Assembly: GCF_001514115.1 (NCBI RefSeq)
Contig: NZ_KQ948469.1
Span: 1-60,732, forward strand
Direction of reading: 5' to 3'
Source: Streptomyces olivochromogenes
Lineage (GTDB): Bacteria > Actinomycetota > Actinomycetes > Streptomycetales > Streptomycetaceae
DNA length: 60,732 nt
Below are positions 32,548 to 40,821 of this stretch, one piece after another. Below the pieces are notes generated by a model that was not told the DNA's origin, did not search any database, and worked only from the letters and a program-made list of their open reading frames with translations. A program made the position numbers and the translations under genes. How positions within the stretch are numbered: the stretch's first letter is position 1; every line of letters starts with the position of its first letter.

Positions 32548-33923
32548 GGACGGCCTCCCGCTGCCGGTCGGGCGCGGTGTCGCCATTCACCCCGGGCGGG
32601 ACGGGTGAGTCCGAGGTTGTCGCGCAGGGTGCCGCCGGTGTAGGCGGTGCGCACCAGGCCGCGGCGGCGCAGCTCGGGCACGACGTGGTCGGCGAACTCC
32701 TCGAAGGCCGCCGGCACATGGGTGGCCTGGATCATGAAACCGTCGGCCGCGCCTGCGTCGAGCCACTGTTCCATGGTGTCGGCGATGTCCGCGGCCGAGC
32801 CGATCATGTTGCCCTCGGTGCGGGCGCCGTACCAGCGGCCGATCTCGCGCACGCTGAGCTTCTCTCGCTCGGCGAACTCGACCACCTCGCGGTAGTGGCC
32901 CTCCACACCGACCTCCTCCAGAGAGGGCAGCGGGCCGTCGAGGTCGTAGCGGGTGAGGTCCACGTTGACGTGGTAGGCCAGCCGCGACAAGCCGGCCTCC
33001 GGGTGGACGAGTTCGGTGAAGGCCTCGTGTTTGGCGAGTGCGTCCTTCAGGTCCGTGCCCACGACGGTCGTCGCGGCCGGGAGCACCTTGAGCTGATCGG
33101 GGTCCCGGCCGTGCGCGGCGGCACGGGACTTGACATCGGTGTAAAAGGCGACGGCGGACTCCAGCGACTCGTGGCTGCAGAAGATCACGTCCGCCCAGCG
33201 GGCCGCGAAGTCCCGGCCGGCCGGGGAGGCACCCGCCTGGATGATCACCGGGTAGCCCTGGGGCGGCCGGGGAACGCTCAACGGGCCGCGTACGGCGAAT
33301 CGTTCGCCCCGGTGCTCCACGGCACGCACCCGGTCGGGCCGGCCGAAGACGCCGCTCTCCTTGTCGGCGACGATCGCGTCGTCGGCCCAGCTGTCCCAGA
33401 GTCGGGCGGTGACCTCGAGGAACTCCTCCGCGCGGTCGTAGCGGGTCTGCCGGTCGGGCAGCCTGTCCTGGCCGAAGTTCTGGGCCTCGGCGTCCTGGAA
33501 GCTGGTGACCACGTTCCAGCCGGCCCGGCCGCCGACGAGGTGGTCCAGGGTGGCCATGCCGCGGGCGACGTGGAACGGCTCCTGATACCCGGTGGACACG
33601 GTGGCGGCGACTCCGAGGTGCTCCGTCGCGGCGGCCATCAGGGTGATGACCGGGATCGGGTCCAGACGCGGGGTGCCCGTACCCCAGGTGACGGCGGGAT
33701 CGAAGGAGTCTCCGAGGCTGCGGGGCACGGCCAGTGAGTCGGGGACGAACGCCATGTCGAAGCCGGCGCCCTCCAGGACGCGGGCGATGCGGGTGTAGTG
33801 GGCAGCCGTGAGGAAACCGTCACCGGCGTCGGGATGACGCCAGCCGACGGTTCCCTGGGGTCCCGCGTTGAGGAATGCCGCCAGGTGCAGCCGGGGGTCG
33901 GTGTGCGGGTCGTCGGTCGTCAA
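32544..33923 (-). CDS. NtaA/SnaA/DszA-type FMN-dependent monooxygenase (LLM)
   Basis: This luciferase-like TIM barrel of about 459 residues has FLNAGPQGTVGWRHPDAG, GFDMAFVPDSLAVPRSLG, ATVSTGYQEPFHVARGMATL, GGRAGWNVVTSFQDAEAQNF and PRPPQGYPVIIQAGASPAGR, all group marks of NtaA/DszA enzymes that take FMNH2 from a separate reductase and cleave C-N or C-S bonds. TTG 33923 has GGGAG upstream and begins just before the conserved part. It follows thiM by 34 bases. Substrate unknown; linkage to thiM and a sulfurtransferase hints at thiazole or organosulfur breakdown. Confidence 0.87.
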   Translation of the reverse strand: MTTDDPHTDPRLHLAAFLNAGPQGTVGWRHPDAGDGFLTAAHYTRIARVLEGAGFDMAFVPDSLAVPRSLGDSFDPAVTWGTGTPRLDPIPVITLMAAATEHLGVAATVSTGYQEPFHVARGMATLDHLVGGRAGWNVVTSFQDAEAQNFGQDRLPDRQTRYDRAEEFLEVTARLWDSWADDAIVADKESGVFGRPDRVRAVEHRGERFAVRGPLSVPRPPQGYPVIIQAGASPAGRDFAARWADVIFCSHESLESAVAFYTDVKSRAAAHGRDPDQLKVLPAATTVVGTDLKDALAKHEAFTELVHPEAGLSRLAYHVNVDLTRYDLDGPLPSLEEVGVEGHYREVVEFAEREKLSVREIGRWYGARTEGNMIGSAADIADTMEQWLDAGAADGFMIQATHVPAAFEEFADHVVPELRRRGLVRTAYTGGTLRDNLGLTRPARGEWRHRARPAAGGRP

Positions 33924-33957
33924 GAGGTGCTCCCGGAGGGATGGTGCGGTGGTCCGC

Positions 33958-34737
33958 TCAGGCGGCGAGCAGGGACAGCTCGTCGAGCAGGGCGACGGCG
34001 AAGGAACCCGTACCGGTGGTCCGGGCGCCGGCACGTTCGGCGGCGACGGCGTACGCGGCGTGCGCGACCGCGGTGGCGGTCAGCGCGTCGGGCACGACGG
34101 CGAGCGCCCCGGCGATCAGCGCCCCGAGGCTGCATCCGGCGCCGGTCACCTGCGTCAGCCGGACGTCTCCGCCAGGCACGGCCACCGTGCGGGTGCCGTC
34201 GGTGAGGTAGTCGGTGGGGCCGCTGACGGCGACGACGGCACCGGTACGCCGGGCCAGGTCCTCGGCGGCGCCGACAGCGTCCTCGGAGGAGAGGGTGGTC
34301 TCCACACCCTTGCCCGTGCTGTCGCCGCCCGCGAGGGCGGTCAGTTCGCTGGCGTTCCCGCGGATGACGGTGGGGCTGTACTCCAGGAGGGAGGCGACGA
34401 ACGCGTCGTACTCGGTGGCTCCCGCTCCCACCGCCACCGGGTCCAGCACCCAGCGGGTACCCGCCGCATGGGCCGCGCGGGCGGCCGTGGACACCGGTTC
34501 TGCCGGGTTGCTGATGAGCGCGGCCGTGTTGATCCACACGGCGCCGGCGCCGGCCGGGAAGACCGTCGGGAAGTCGGCCGCGGCACCGATGGCGGGGCCC
34601 GCGCCGACGGCCAGCAGTACGTTGGCGCTGAGGTTGGCGGCGACGTAGTTGGTGAGGCCGTAGACGAACGGAGAGCCGGCACGGATCGCCGCTATGCCTT
34701 CGGCGACCGTCGGGTCTTCGTAGGTGATTTCTTCCAT
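33958..34737 (-). CDS. thiM: hydroxyethylthiazole kinase
   Basis: This 259-residue ribokinase-like enzyme phosphorylates thiazole alcohol for thiamine salvage. It shows SPFVYGLTNYVAANLSANVL, GAGPAIGAAADFPTVFPAGA, WVLDPVAVGAGATEYDAFV, VIRGNASELTALAGG and the catalytic GGDVRLTQVTGAGCSLGALI (Cys/anion hole GAGCSLG). The first motif reads TNYVAANLSANVL where ThiM has TNxVxxNFxANxLLA, so it is close to the norm. No TPP riboswitch is evident upstream. It opens the four-gene minus-strand operon. Confidence 0.93.
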   Translation of the reverse strand: MEEITYEDPTVAEGIAAIRAGSPFVYGLTNYVAANLSANVLLAVGAGPAIGAAADFPTVFPAGAGAVWINTAALISNPAEPVSTAARAAHAAGTRWVLDPVAVGAGATEYDAFVASLLEYSPTVIRGNASELTALAGGDSTGKGVETTLSSEDAVGAAEDLARRTGAVVAVSGPTDYLTDGTRTVAVPGGDVRLTQVTGAGCSLGALIAGALAVVPDALTATAVAHAAYAVAAERAGARTTGTGSFAVALLDELSLLAA

Positions 34738-34951
34738 GGTGGGTGCGTCTCCGAAGCGTAGGAGGGAGGCGGGGGCCGATGCCGCGGCACGAGGTGTATG
34801 CAACTGTATGCAGCTGTGCGGCGGTCTCTCCAAGGCCTGACGGACTCATTTCATGAAGGCGCAACGACGGGCGGCCCTGTACACATACCTGACAAGAAGC
34901 TGTCACACGCGGACCGGAATGCCTGGTCGGGCGGTCGGGGTTGGCACTGGC

Positions 34952-35876
34952 ATGACTGTAGGAGTGGCGCTCAACGCGTCCAAGGCGGAAAACCAGGTCG
35001 ACACCGCCGTACAGCTTGCACACGAGGCCGCGGCCTCCGGCCTGCGGTCGGCCTGGTTCGGACAGACCTTCGGCGCGGATTCACCACAGCTCGCGGCGAT
35101 CGTCGGGCGCGAGGTGCCGGGGCTCCACGTGGGCACCTCCGCGATCCCCGTCTTCGGCCGCCATCCGCTGCTGGTCTCCAGCCAGGCGCAGACCGCCCAG
35201 GCTGCAACTCACGGCCGCTACCACCTCGGGCTGGCCCTCGGCACCAAGCTCCTGACCGAGGGCGGCTTCGGTATCCCCTTCGAACGGCCCATCGCCCGTC
35301 TGCGTGAGTTCCTCACCGCTCTGCGGCAGTTGACGCAGAGCGGTGAGGCCGACTTCCACGGCGAGTTGCTCACCGCCGTCACGCCGATCTCCGCGCGCGT
35401 ACCGGGGGGCCGAGGGCGGTGTTCCTCTGCTGGTCGCCGCGATGGGCCCGCAGGCTCTGCGGGCCGCCGGTGAACTGGCGGACGGCATCCTCCCCTATCT
35501 GGCGGGCCCGCGCGCCCTGAGCGAGCACATCGTTCCGGCCCTCACCGCGGCGGCGGAGGCCGCGGGTCGGCCCGCGCCCCGGATCGTGGCCCTGGTGTCC
35601 GGCGTGGTCACGGACGAAGTCGACGCCGTACGGGCGAAGGTCACCGAACAGCTCGCGTTCTACGAGCAGATCCCGTCCTACGCGCGGGTCATCGAACTCT
35701 CCGGCGGCCGACGGGCCTCCGACGTGGCGGTGATCGGCGATGAGAAGACGGTCGCGGCCGAAGTACGGCGCTATCGGGACGCCGGGGCGACAGAGGTGGT
35801 GTTCTCGGGCACCGAGATCGCGGGGGAAGCGGACCGGCGGCGCACCTGGACGCTCCTCGGAGAACTGGCTGGTTGA
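34952..35876 (+). pseudogene. F420-type LLM oxidoreductase with a one-base frameshift
   Basis: The frame from ATG 34952 gives TVGVALNASKAENQVDTAVQ, SGLRSAWFGQTFGADSPQLA, TSAIPVFGRHPLLVSSQAQT and THGRYHLGLALGTKLLTEGG up to ISARVPG. Reading continues only after a shift, with GAEGGVPLLVAAMGPQALRA, GELADGILPYLAGPRAL and a normal C-terminus to TGA 35874-35876. The break sits in a run of six G (35404-35409); five would restore one protein of about 307 residues similar to F420-dependent LLM enzymes. It could be a real recent mutation or a sequencing error. Confidence 0.82.
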
Positions 35877-36036
35877 CCGTGTGACGGCCGCGCCCGGTCG
35901 TCAACCCGACCACCCGCCCTCCGCGACCACCGAGAGCAGACAACAGAGAACAGACAGCAGACAGCAGGCAGCCACGCCTCAGCCGAAGACCCTCACACCA
36001 TTCCGAGGCCGAGCCTCGCGAGACGAAGGAGTGCCC

Positions 36037-36861
36037 ATGACCGTTCAGCTCCCTACAACGGACCTTCAGGCCTTCACCCAGGACTGGCTGGAGTGGTACC
36101 GCGGGCAGGAGGAACGGCTCGCCGCGCCGCACGGATTCCTGGCGCTCACCGGCCTGCACTGGCTCGACGACCGGCCGCAGCGATTCCCTGACGCACCGGG
36201 CGCCTGGCGGACCGACGCCGCCGGGGTCACCGTCGTCCTCGACGACGGCGAGGAACTCATCGTGGAGGGAACGCCGGTGCGGGGCGAACACCGCTTCGGA
36301 GTGCTGCCCGAGCGTGGTGGCGTCGACGCGGTGTGGGGCGACGCCGTGATCGAGGTGGCTAAGCGTGGCGGGCACGACATCGTCCGGCCCCGGCACCCGG
36401 ACGCACCGTTGCGCACCGCCTTCGCCGGTACACCCGCCTACGCCCCGGATCCCCGCTGGGTGGTGACGGGTCGTTACCGCGCGTTCGACGAGCCGCGTCC
36501 GACGACCGTGGGCGCCGCGGTCGAGGGTCTGGAGCACGTGTACGACGCCCCGGGCCGGGTCGAGTTCGAACTGGACGGACGCCCCCTGGCCCTGACCGCG
36601 TTCCCCGGACACGGCCCGGGGCGACTGCTGGTGCTCTTCACCGACGCCACCTCCGGGGTGACCACCTACGCCGCCAACCGGGCCCTGTCGCTCGACCCGC
36701 CGGCCGCCGACGGCACGGTCGTCCTCGATTTCAATCGCGCGACGAACCTGCCGTGCGCCTACACCGACCTGGCCACCTGCCCGCTGCCCCCGGTGGAGAA
36801 CCGACTGCCGGTGGCCATCGAGGCCGGGCAGAAGACGCCCCTTGAGCGGGACCGAGCCTGA
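36037..36861 (+). CDS. DUF1684-family protein
   Basis: This 274-residue protein has the DUF1684 signature at its end: VVLDFNRATNLPCAYTDLAT, CPLPPVENRLPVAIEAGQK. The opening WLEWYRGQEERLAAPHGFLA, LTGLHWLDD also fits. The family is small beta-rich proteins of unknown function, common in actinobacteria. ATG 36037 has AAGGAG upstream. The 160 bases before it contain simple AGCAGACA-type repeats. It stands alone on the plus strand and converges with the regulator at 36931. Confidence 0.87.
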   Translation: MTVQLPTTDLQAFTQDWLEWYRGQEERLAAPHGFLALTGLHWLDDRPQRFPDAPGAWRTDAAGVTVVLDDGEELIVEGTPVRGEHRFGVLPERGGVDAVWGDAVIEVAKRGGHDIVRPRHPDAPLRTAFAGTPAYAPDPRWVVTGRYRAFDEPRPTTVGAAVEGLEHVYDAPGRVEFELDGRPLALTAFPGHGPGRLLVLFTDATSGVTTYAANRALSLDPPAADGTVVLDFNRATNLPCAYTDLATCPLPPVENRLPVAIEAGQKTPLERDRA

Positions 36862-36881
36862 TCGGCGGAACCCTCTCCAGC

Positions 36882-36901
36882 TGGGCTCGGGCATGAGCCC
36901 A
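36882..36901. terminator. short bidirectional hairpin between convergent genes
   Basis: TGGGCTC - GGGCAT - GAGCCCA is a 7-bp stem with a 6-base loop, placed between the stops of the DUF1684 gene and the regulator. Confidence 0.5.
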
Positions 36902-36930
36902 ACTGCGGCTGTCCGGCCACTCACCCCGCC

Positions 36931-37959
36931 CTAGGCCGCCCTCCGCTCGCCCGTTCGCACACGTTGCCCGAGCACGTAGCCGGCCTGGAGGCGGGTCCTG
37001 ACTCCCAGGCCGTCCATGAGATCCGCGATGCGCCGCTGGCAGGTGCGCAGAGAGATGTCCAGCCGCCGGGCGATCACCTTGTCTTCGAGGCCGTTCAGCA
37101 GCAGGCGCAGAATGGCCTCGTCGATCAGGGCGGAGGTGGAGCGCGCGCTGTCGTGGTCGTAGCTGCCGTCGAAGGGCCGTGCCTCGTCCCACGCGCCGCT
37201 GAGCGTGCGCCACAGCGCTGCGACCACGGACTCCTCGCGTACGAGGCTGAGCCCCTGCCCCTCCCCGACGGGTACCACGGCGACTTCGGCGTCGACGACC
37301 AGCAGCCACCCCGGAGGGGAGACGGCCGTGCGCACCTGTCCTCCGTCGCGCAGCAGCGCCTCCGCCTGCTCCCGCACCCGCACGTCGAACCTGGCGGCCT
37401 CCGGCAGCAGTACCCGGAGGAGATCGGAACGCGTCCCCCCGTACCCCGGCCACGCCCCGCGGTCCAGGTCCGCGAGTTCCTCCCACGGATCCTGGGTCGG
37501 GAGGGACAGCAGGATCTCTCGCTCCGCCTCGACGGTGATCGTGGTGAGGATCCCCCGGGCCGCTCGGGGGTCCTCGACGCGTTGTACATGCGGGTGTTGT
37601 GGCTCACCCGCGAAATTGGCCCGATACAGGGGCAGCAGGCTGTGCATCTGCTGCCTCAACCGCTCCAGCTCGTTCTGACGTCGGCGAAGAGCCTCGTCCT
37701 GCACCGCCAGCAGTTGCAGGGAGGCGGACATCGGGCTGACGGCAACGTAGGCGTAGGTGCAGCCGGGCACCAGGTGCAGGAGCCGCAACCGGACGAGATC
37801 CTCGATGGCCGCGGCGGCTTCCGCCTCGGAGACGCCGAGATCTCCAACACACCGCTGGATGTCGACGTACTCACTGCGTAAGGCGAGCGTGTACACCTCG
37901 CTGGCCGCGGTGCCCGCCTGCGGGATGTCCGGCAGATCCGTTATGCCGTCGATGTTCAC
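36931..37959 (-). CDS. TrmB-like/LuxR-type regulator beside the chorismatase genes
   Basis: This protein of about 342 residues starts at GTG 37959 after GGGGAGA. The N-terminal part is a winged-helix sugar-regulator-like domain (AASEVYTLALRSEYVDIQRC, LGVSEAEAAAAIEDLVRLRL), a coiled coil follows (RRRQNELERLRQQMHSLLP), and the C-terminus is a LuxR-type helix-turn-helix (ILRLLLNGLEDKVIARRLDI, SLRTCQRRIADLMDGLGVRT). This two-headed design is common beside actinomycete metabolite genes. It is divergent from the chorismatase gene with about 200 shared bases, so it is the likely switch of that cassette. Confidence 0.82.
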   Translation of the reverse strand: MNIDGITDLPDIPQAGTAASEVYTLALRSEYVDIQRCVGDLGVSEAEAAAAIEDLVRLRLLHLVPGCTYAYVAVSPMSASLQLLAVQDEALRRRQNELERLRQQMHSLLPLYRANFAGEPQHPHVQRVEDPRAARGILTTITVEAEREILLSLPTQDPWEELADLDRGAWPGYGGTRSDLLRVLLPEAARFDVRVREQAEALLRDGGQVRTAVSPPGWLLVVDAEVAVVPVGEGQGLSLVREESVVAALWRTLSGAWDEARPFDGSYDHDSARSTSALIDEAILRLLLNGLEDKVIARRLDISLRTCQRRIADLMDGLGVRTRLQAGYVLGQRVRTGERRAA

Positions 37960-38161
37960 GGTTCGTCTCCCCCTCGTAATCGTGCCTGACGCAAGTCGGC
38001 GGGTGCCCGGTGAGGGCGCCTGCCAGTGATTCTTCAACGGAGACAGGCCTCGGATCCGACCCCGGGGCGCTTTGTTCACGCTCCCGCAACACCTGGGCAG
38101 CGCATGCCGGCCGACCGCACCCACCGCGCTCCGGACGGCCCCGGCAGAGACAAGGAGATTC

Positions 38162-39202
38162 ATGAGTAACCGTCAGCCCGAGGCCCGCCTGCACGGCCTC
38201 TGGTCCGACCTGGTTCCGGTCGCCGCTCCGTCGGAAGCGCCCACGGCCCCGCACGGCAACGTGCTGGGGCGGATCCGCTTCACGGACGCCCCCACCGAGC
38301 CCGCTCTCGTCGACGCCACTCCCCTGCTGACCACCCACATGACGAACGAACAGGTCACTCCGGTCGAGGAGATCTGGCGCACCGGCCTCCCCGTACGGGC
38401 CGGCGTCTCCGGAGACGCCGTCTTCGCCGAGGACGGCGAGCACCTCTTCTACGCGGTGCGCCTCGGCCCTCAGCCCGTGTACCGCCGACCGGTGCGCGAA
38501 CTGTACGAGAACGCCCTGCGCTTCACCTGGGAGCGCGGCTACACCGACCTGGTCCGCATGTGGAACCTCATCGGCGGAATCACCAGCCCGAACGCGGACG
38601 GCCTGGAGACCTACCGCGACTTCTGCATAGGCCGGGCGGAGGCGTTCGCCGCCTTCGCCGACCGCTTTCCCCAACTGTCGGCCGCCACCGGGATCGGCAC
38701 GCTCAGCCCGGGCGTCGACGTCTGCTTCCTCGCGGCGAAGCCGGGTCGCGCCGTACACCTGGAGAATCCCCGGCAGACGCCCGCCTACAAGTACCCCTCC
38801 AGATACGGGCCGAAGTCTCCGAGCTTCGCCCGGGCGACGTTCCTGAGGGACGTCGACGCGCCGGGCCAGGAGACGGGGAGCCTCTTCGTCTCGGGCACGG
38901 CCAGCATCCTGGGCGACGACACGGTGCACGTGGACGACGTCGCGCAGCAGACCGAGGAGACACTGCGCAACATCGAGGCACTCGTCGGAGGCGACAACCT
39001 CCGGCGGCACGGCGTGGCGGGTGCGGGGTACGACGTGAAGGACCTCGACCAGGTCAAGGTCTACGTCCGCGACGCCGAGCACCTGCCCGTCGTACGGAAC
39101 ATCTGCGAGTCGACGCTTCCCGCCGACACGGACATCTCGTACTTCAACGTCGCGGTCTGCCGGCCCGACCTGCTGGTGGAGATCGAGGGAGTGTGCAGGT
39201 GA
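38162..39202 (+). CDS. chorismatase (FkbO/Hyg5 family)
   Basis: This 346-residue enzyme hydrolyses chorismate to pyruvate plus either a dihydroxycyclohexadiene acid (FkbO type) or 3-hydroxybenzoate (Hyg5 type). Family blocks are clear: YTDLVRMWNLIGGITSPNAD, GLETYRDFCIGRAEAF, VHLENPRQTPAYKYPSRYGP, KSPSFARATFLRDV, GSLFVSGTASILGDDTVHVD, YVRDAEHLPVVRNI and VAVCRPDLLVEIEGVC. ATG 38162 follows AAGGAG. GTGA overlap couples it to the aryl ligase. I cannot fix the subtype by eye. With a benzoate-type ligase next door, 3-hydroxybenzoate is the likelier product. Confidence 0.93.
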   Translation: MSNRQPEARLHGLWSDLVPVAAPSEAPTAPHGNVLGRIRFTDAPTEPALVDATPLLTTHMTNEQVTPVEEIWRTGLPVRAGVSGDAVFAEDGEHLFYAVRLGPQPVYRRPVRELYENALRFTWERGYTDLVRMWNLIGGITSPNADGLETYRDFCIGRAEAFAAFADRFPQLSAATGIGTLSPGVDVCFLAAKPGRAVHLENPRQTPAYKYPSRYGPKSPSFARATFLRDVDAPGQETGSLFVSGTASILGDDTVHVDDVAQQTEETLRNIEALVGGDNLRRHGVAGAGYDVKDLDQVKVYVRDAEHLPVVRNICESTLPADTDISYFNVAVCRPDLLVEIEGVCR

Positions 39203-40821
39203 CGGACATCCTCACGGGCATACCCGCCGTGCCGACCAAGTCCGGTCCGACCGAGTCCGGTCCGACCAAGTCAGGTCCGACCAAGTCCGGTCCGACCGAG
39301 TCCGTCCCGGCCGACGGCAACCTGTCCGTACGACTGGAACAGCTCGCGCGGCACAAAGGCTGGCTCGACCGCACCGCGTACCTCCAGGGAACGCACCGCT
39401 ACTCCTACGGCGAGGTGTACGACCGGGTGCGCCGGACCGCGGGGGCCCTGCGACGACTGGGTGTTCGGCGCGAGGACCGGGTGCTGCTGGCGCTTCCCGA
39501 CAGCGTCGCCTTCGTGGTGACGTTTCTGGCCGTTCTGCGGATCGGCGCGGTGGCCGTGCCGGTGAACACGTTCTTCCACGCCGACGAACTGCGCTCCAGC
39601 GAGGAGATCGCCGAGGCCTCACTGGTCGTCTCCGACGCGTCGCTCCAAAAGGAGTTCCGCGGCCGCAGCGTGACACCGAGGGAACTGACGGAGAGCTACG
39701 GCCCCGCGGACGACGACGTCGACACCGGCGGCGCCCCGGAGCCGCTGCCGTCCGACGCTCCCGCCTTCGCCGTGTTCACGTCCGGCACCACGGGGGCACC
39801 TCGCCTGTGCTTCCACGACCACGGCGACGCCCTCCACTTCGACCGGGCGATCGGCGGTGTCCTCGCGCTCCGCCAGGGCGAGGTCTGCTATTCCGTGTCG
39901 CGGATGTACTTCGCCTACGGGCTGGGCAACTCGGTCCTCCTTCCGCTGCAGCGCGGCGCCGTGGTCGTACTGACCCCGCAGCGGGCGGACGAGACGAGCG
40001 TTCCGCTGGTCCTGCGACGCCACGGGGTGAGCGTCTTCTACGCCCAGCCCAGCTTCTACGCCCGGCTGCTCGCCCGCCCCGAGGCCGTCGGCCTGCTGGG
40101 CCGACTGCGTCTGGCGCTCGTGGCCGGCGAGACGCTGCCCCGGCCCCTGGAGGACAGGCTGCGCCGCGTCCTCGGACCACGCCTGCTGAACATCTGCGGC
40201 ACCAGCGAGATCGGTCACGCCGTCCTGGCCAACGGTCCGCACGAGACACACCCGTACAGCCTCGGCCGCATCCTTCCTCCGTACCAGGCGCGGGTGGTCG
40301 ACGACGCGGGCGAACCCGTCCCGGACGGCGAGGTCGGGCAACTGCAGATCGCCGGCCCCACCATCGGCCCCGGTGTGACACGGGGCAGCCTGCCGCCGCA
40401 CCGGCTGGGCCCCGACGAGTGGTTCACGACCGGAGACGCCGCACGCGTGGACGACAAGGGTCTGGTGTGGTTGCTCGGGCGCGTGGACGACATCGAGATC
40501 GTCGCCGGAGCCAACGTCCACCCCACGGAGGTGGAGGACCTGATCACCGGGATCGCCGGGGTACGTGAGGCCGCTGTCTGCTCGGTGCGGCGGGCCGACG
40601 GTGTGACGAGCCTGCGCGCCTACGTCGTCGCCGAGCCCGGGGTGGACCGGCTCGCCACGCTGGCGACCACGATCCGCTCGACCACCGGGGCGAAGCTGAC
40701 CTCGTACAAGGTCCCCGAGGACGTCGAGTTCATCGACGCGCTGCCCCGCAACAGCACAGGAAAGATTCTCCGCCGCGTCCTGCGCGGAGCGAACAGGGAG
40801 TTGCCCGATGGCACAGCATGA
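39199..40821 (+). CDS. benzoate-CoA-ligase-like aryl acid activating enzyme
   Basis: This 540-residue ANL-superfamily ligase has the P-loop AFAVFTSGTTGAPRLCFHDH, the benzoate-ligase mark SRMYFAYGLGNSVLLPLQRG, LLNICGTSEIGHAVLANGP, the hinge EWFTTGDAARVDDKGLVWLL, GRVDDIEIVAGANVHPTEVE and the catalytic lysine in RNSTGKILRRVLR. It would adenylate an aryl acid, most simply the hydroxybenzoate made by the chorismatase, and pass it to CoA or a carrier. The N-terminus begins with a low-complexity run from five 15-base repeats (TKSGPTESGPTKSGP). GTG 39199 overlaps the chorismatase stop. Confidence 0.88.
   Translation: MTDILTGIPAVPTKSGPTESGPTKSGPTKSGPTESVPADGNLSVRLEQLARHKGWLDRTAYLQGTHRYSYGEVYDRVRRTAGALRRLGVRREDRVLLALPDSVAFVVTFLAVLRIGAVAVPVNTFFHADELRSSEEIAEASLVVSDASLQKEFRGRSVTPRELTESYGPADDDVDTGGAPEPLPSDAPAFAVFTSGTTGAPRLCFHDHGDALHFDRAIGGVLALRQGEVCYSVSRMYFAYGLGNSVLLPLQRGAVVVLTPQRADETSVPLVLRRHGVSVFYAQPSFYARLLARPEAVGLLGRLRLALVAGETLPRPLEDRLRRVLGPRLLNICGTSEIGHAVLANGPHETHPYSLGRILPPYQARVVDDAGEPVPDGEVGQLQIAGPTIGPGVTRGSLPPHRLGPDEWFTTGDAARVDDKGLVWLLGRVDDIEIVAGANVHPTEVEDLITGIAGVREAAVCSVRRADGVTSLRAYVVAEPGVDRLATLATTIRSTTGAKLTSYKVPEDVEFIDALPRNSTGKILRRVLRGANRELPDGTA
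39235..39309 (+). repeat. five-unit 15-bp in-frame tandem repeat
   Basis: ACCAAGTCCGGTCCG and near copies (ACCGAGTCCGGTCCG, ACCAAGTCAGGTCCG, ACCAAGTCCGGTCCG, ACCGAGTCCGTCCCG) run head to tail at the start of the ligase gene. They encode T-[KE]-S-G-P units, so copy number can vary without frameshift. Confidence 0.92.

Noticed and set aside
34853..34951. N-terminal frame with RRAALYTYLTRSCHT before the LLM gene as a leader peptide
   Set aside because: The resemblance is loose; the D/R/C spacing does not fit and it runs in frame into the LLM protein.
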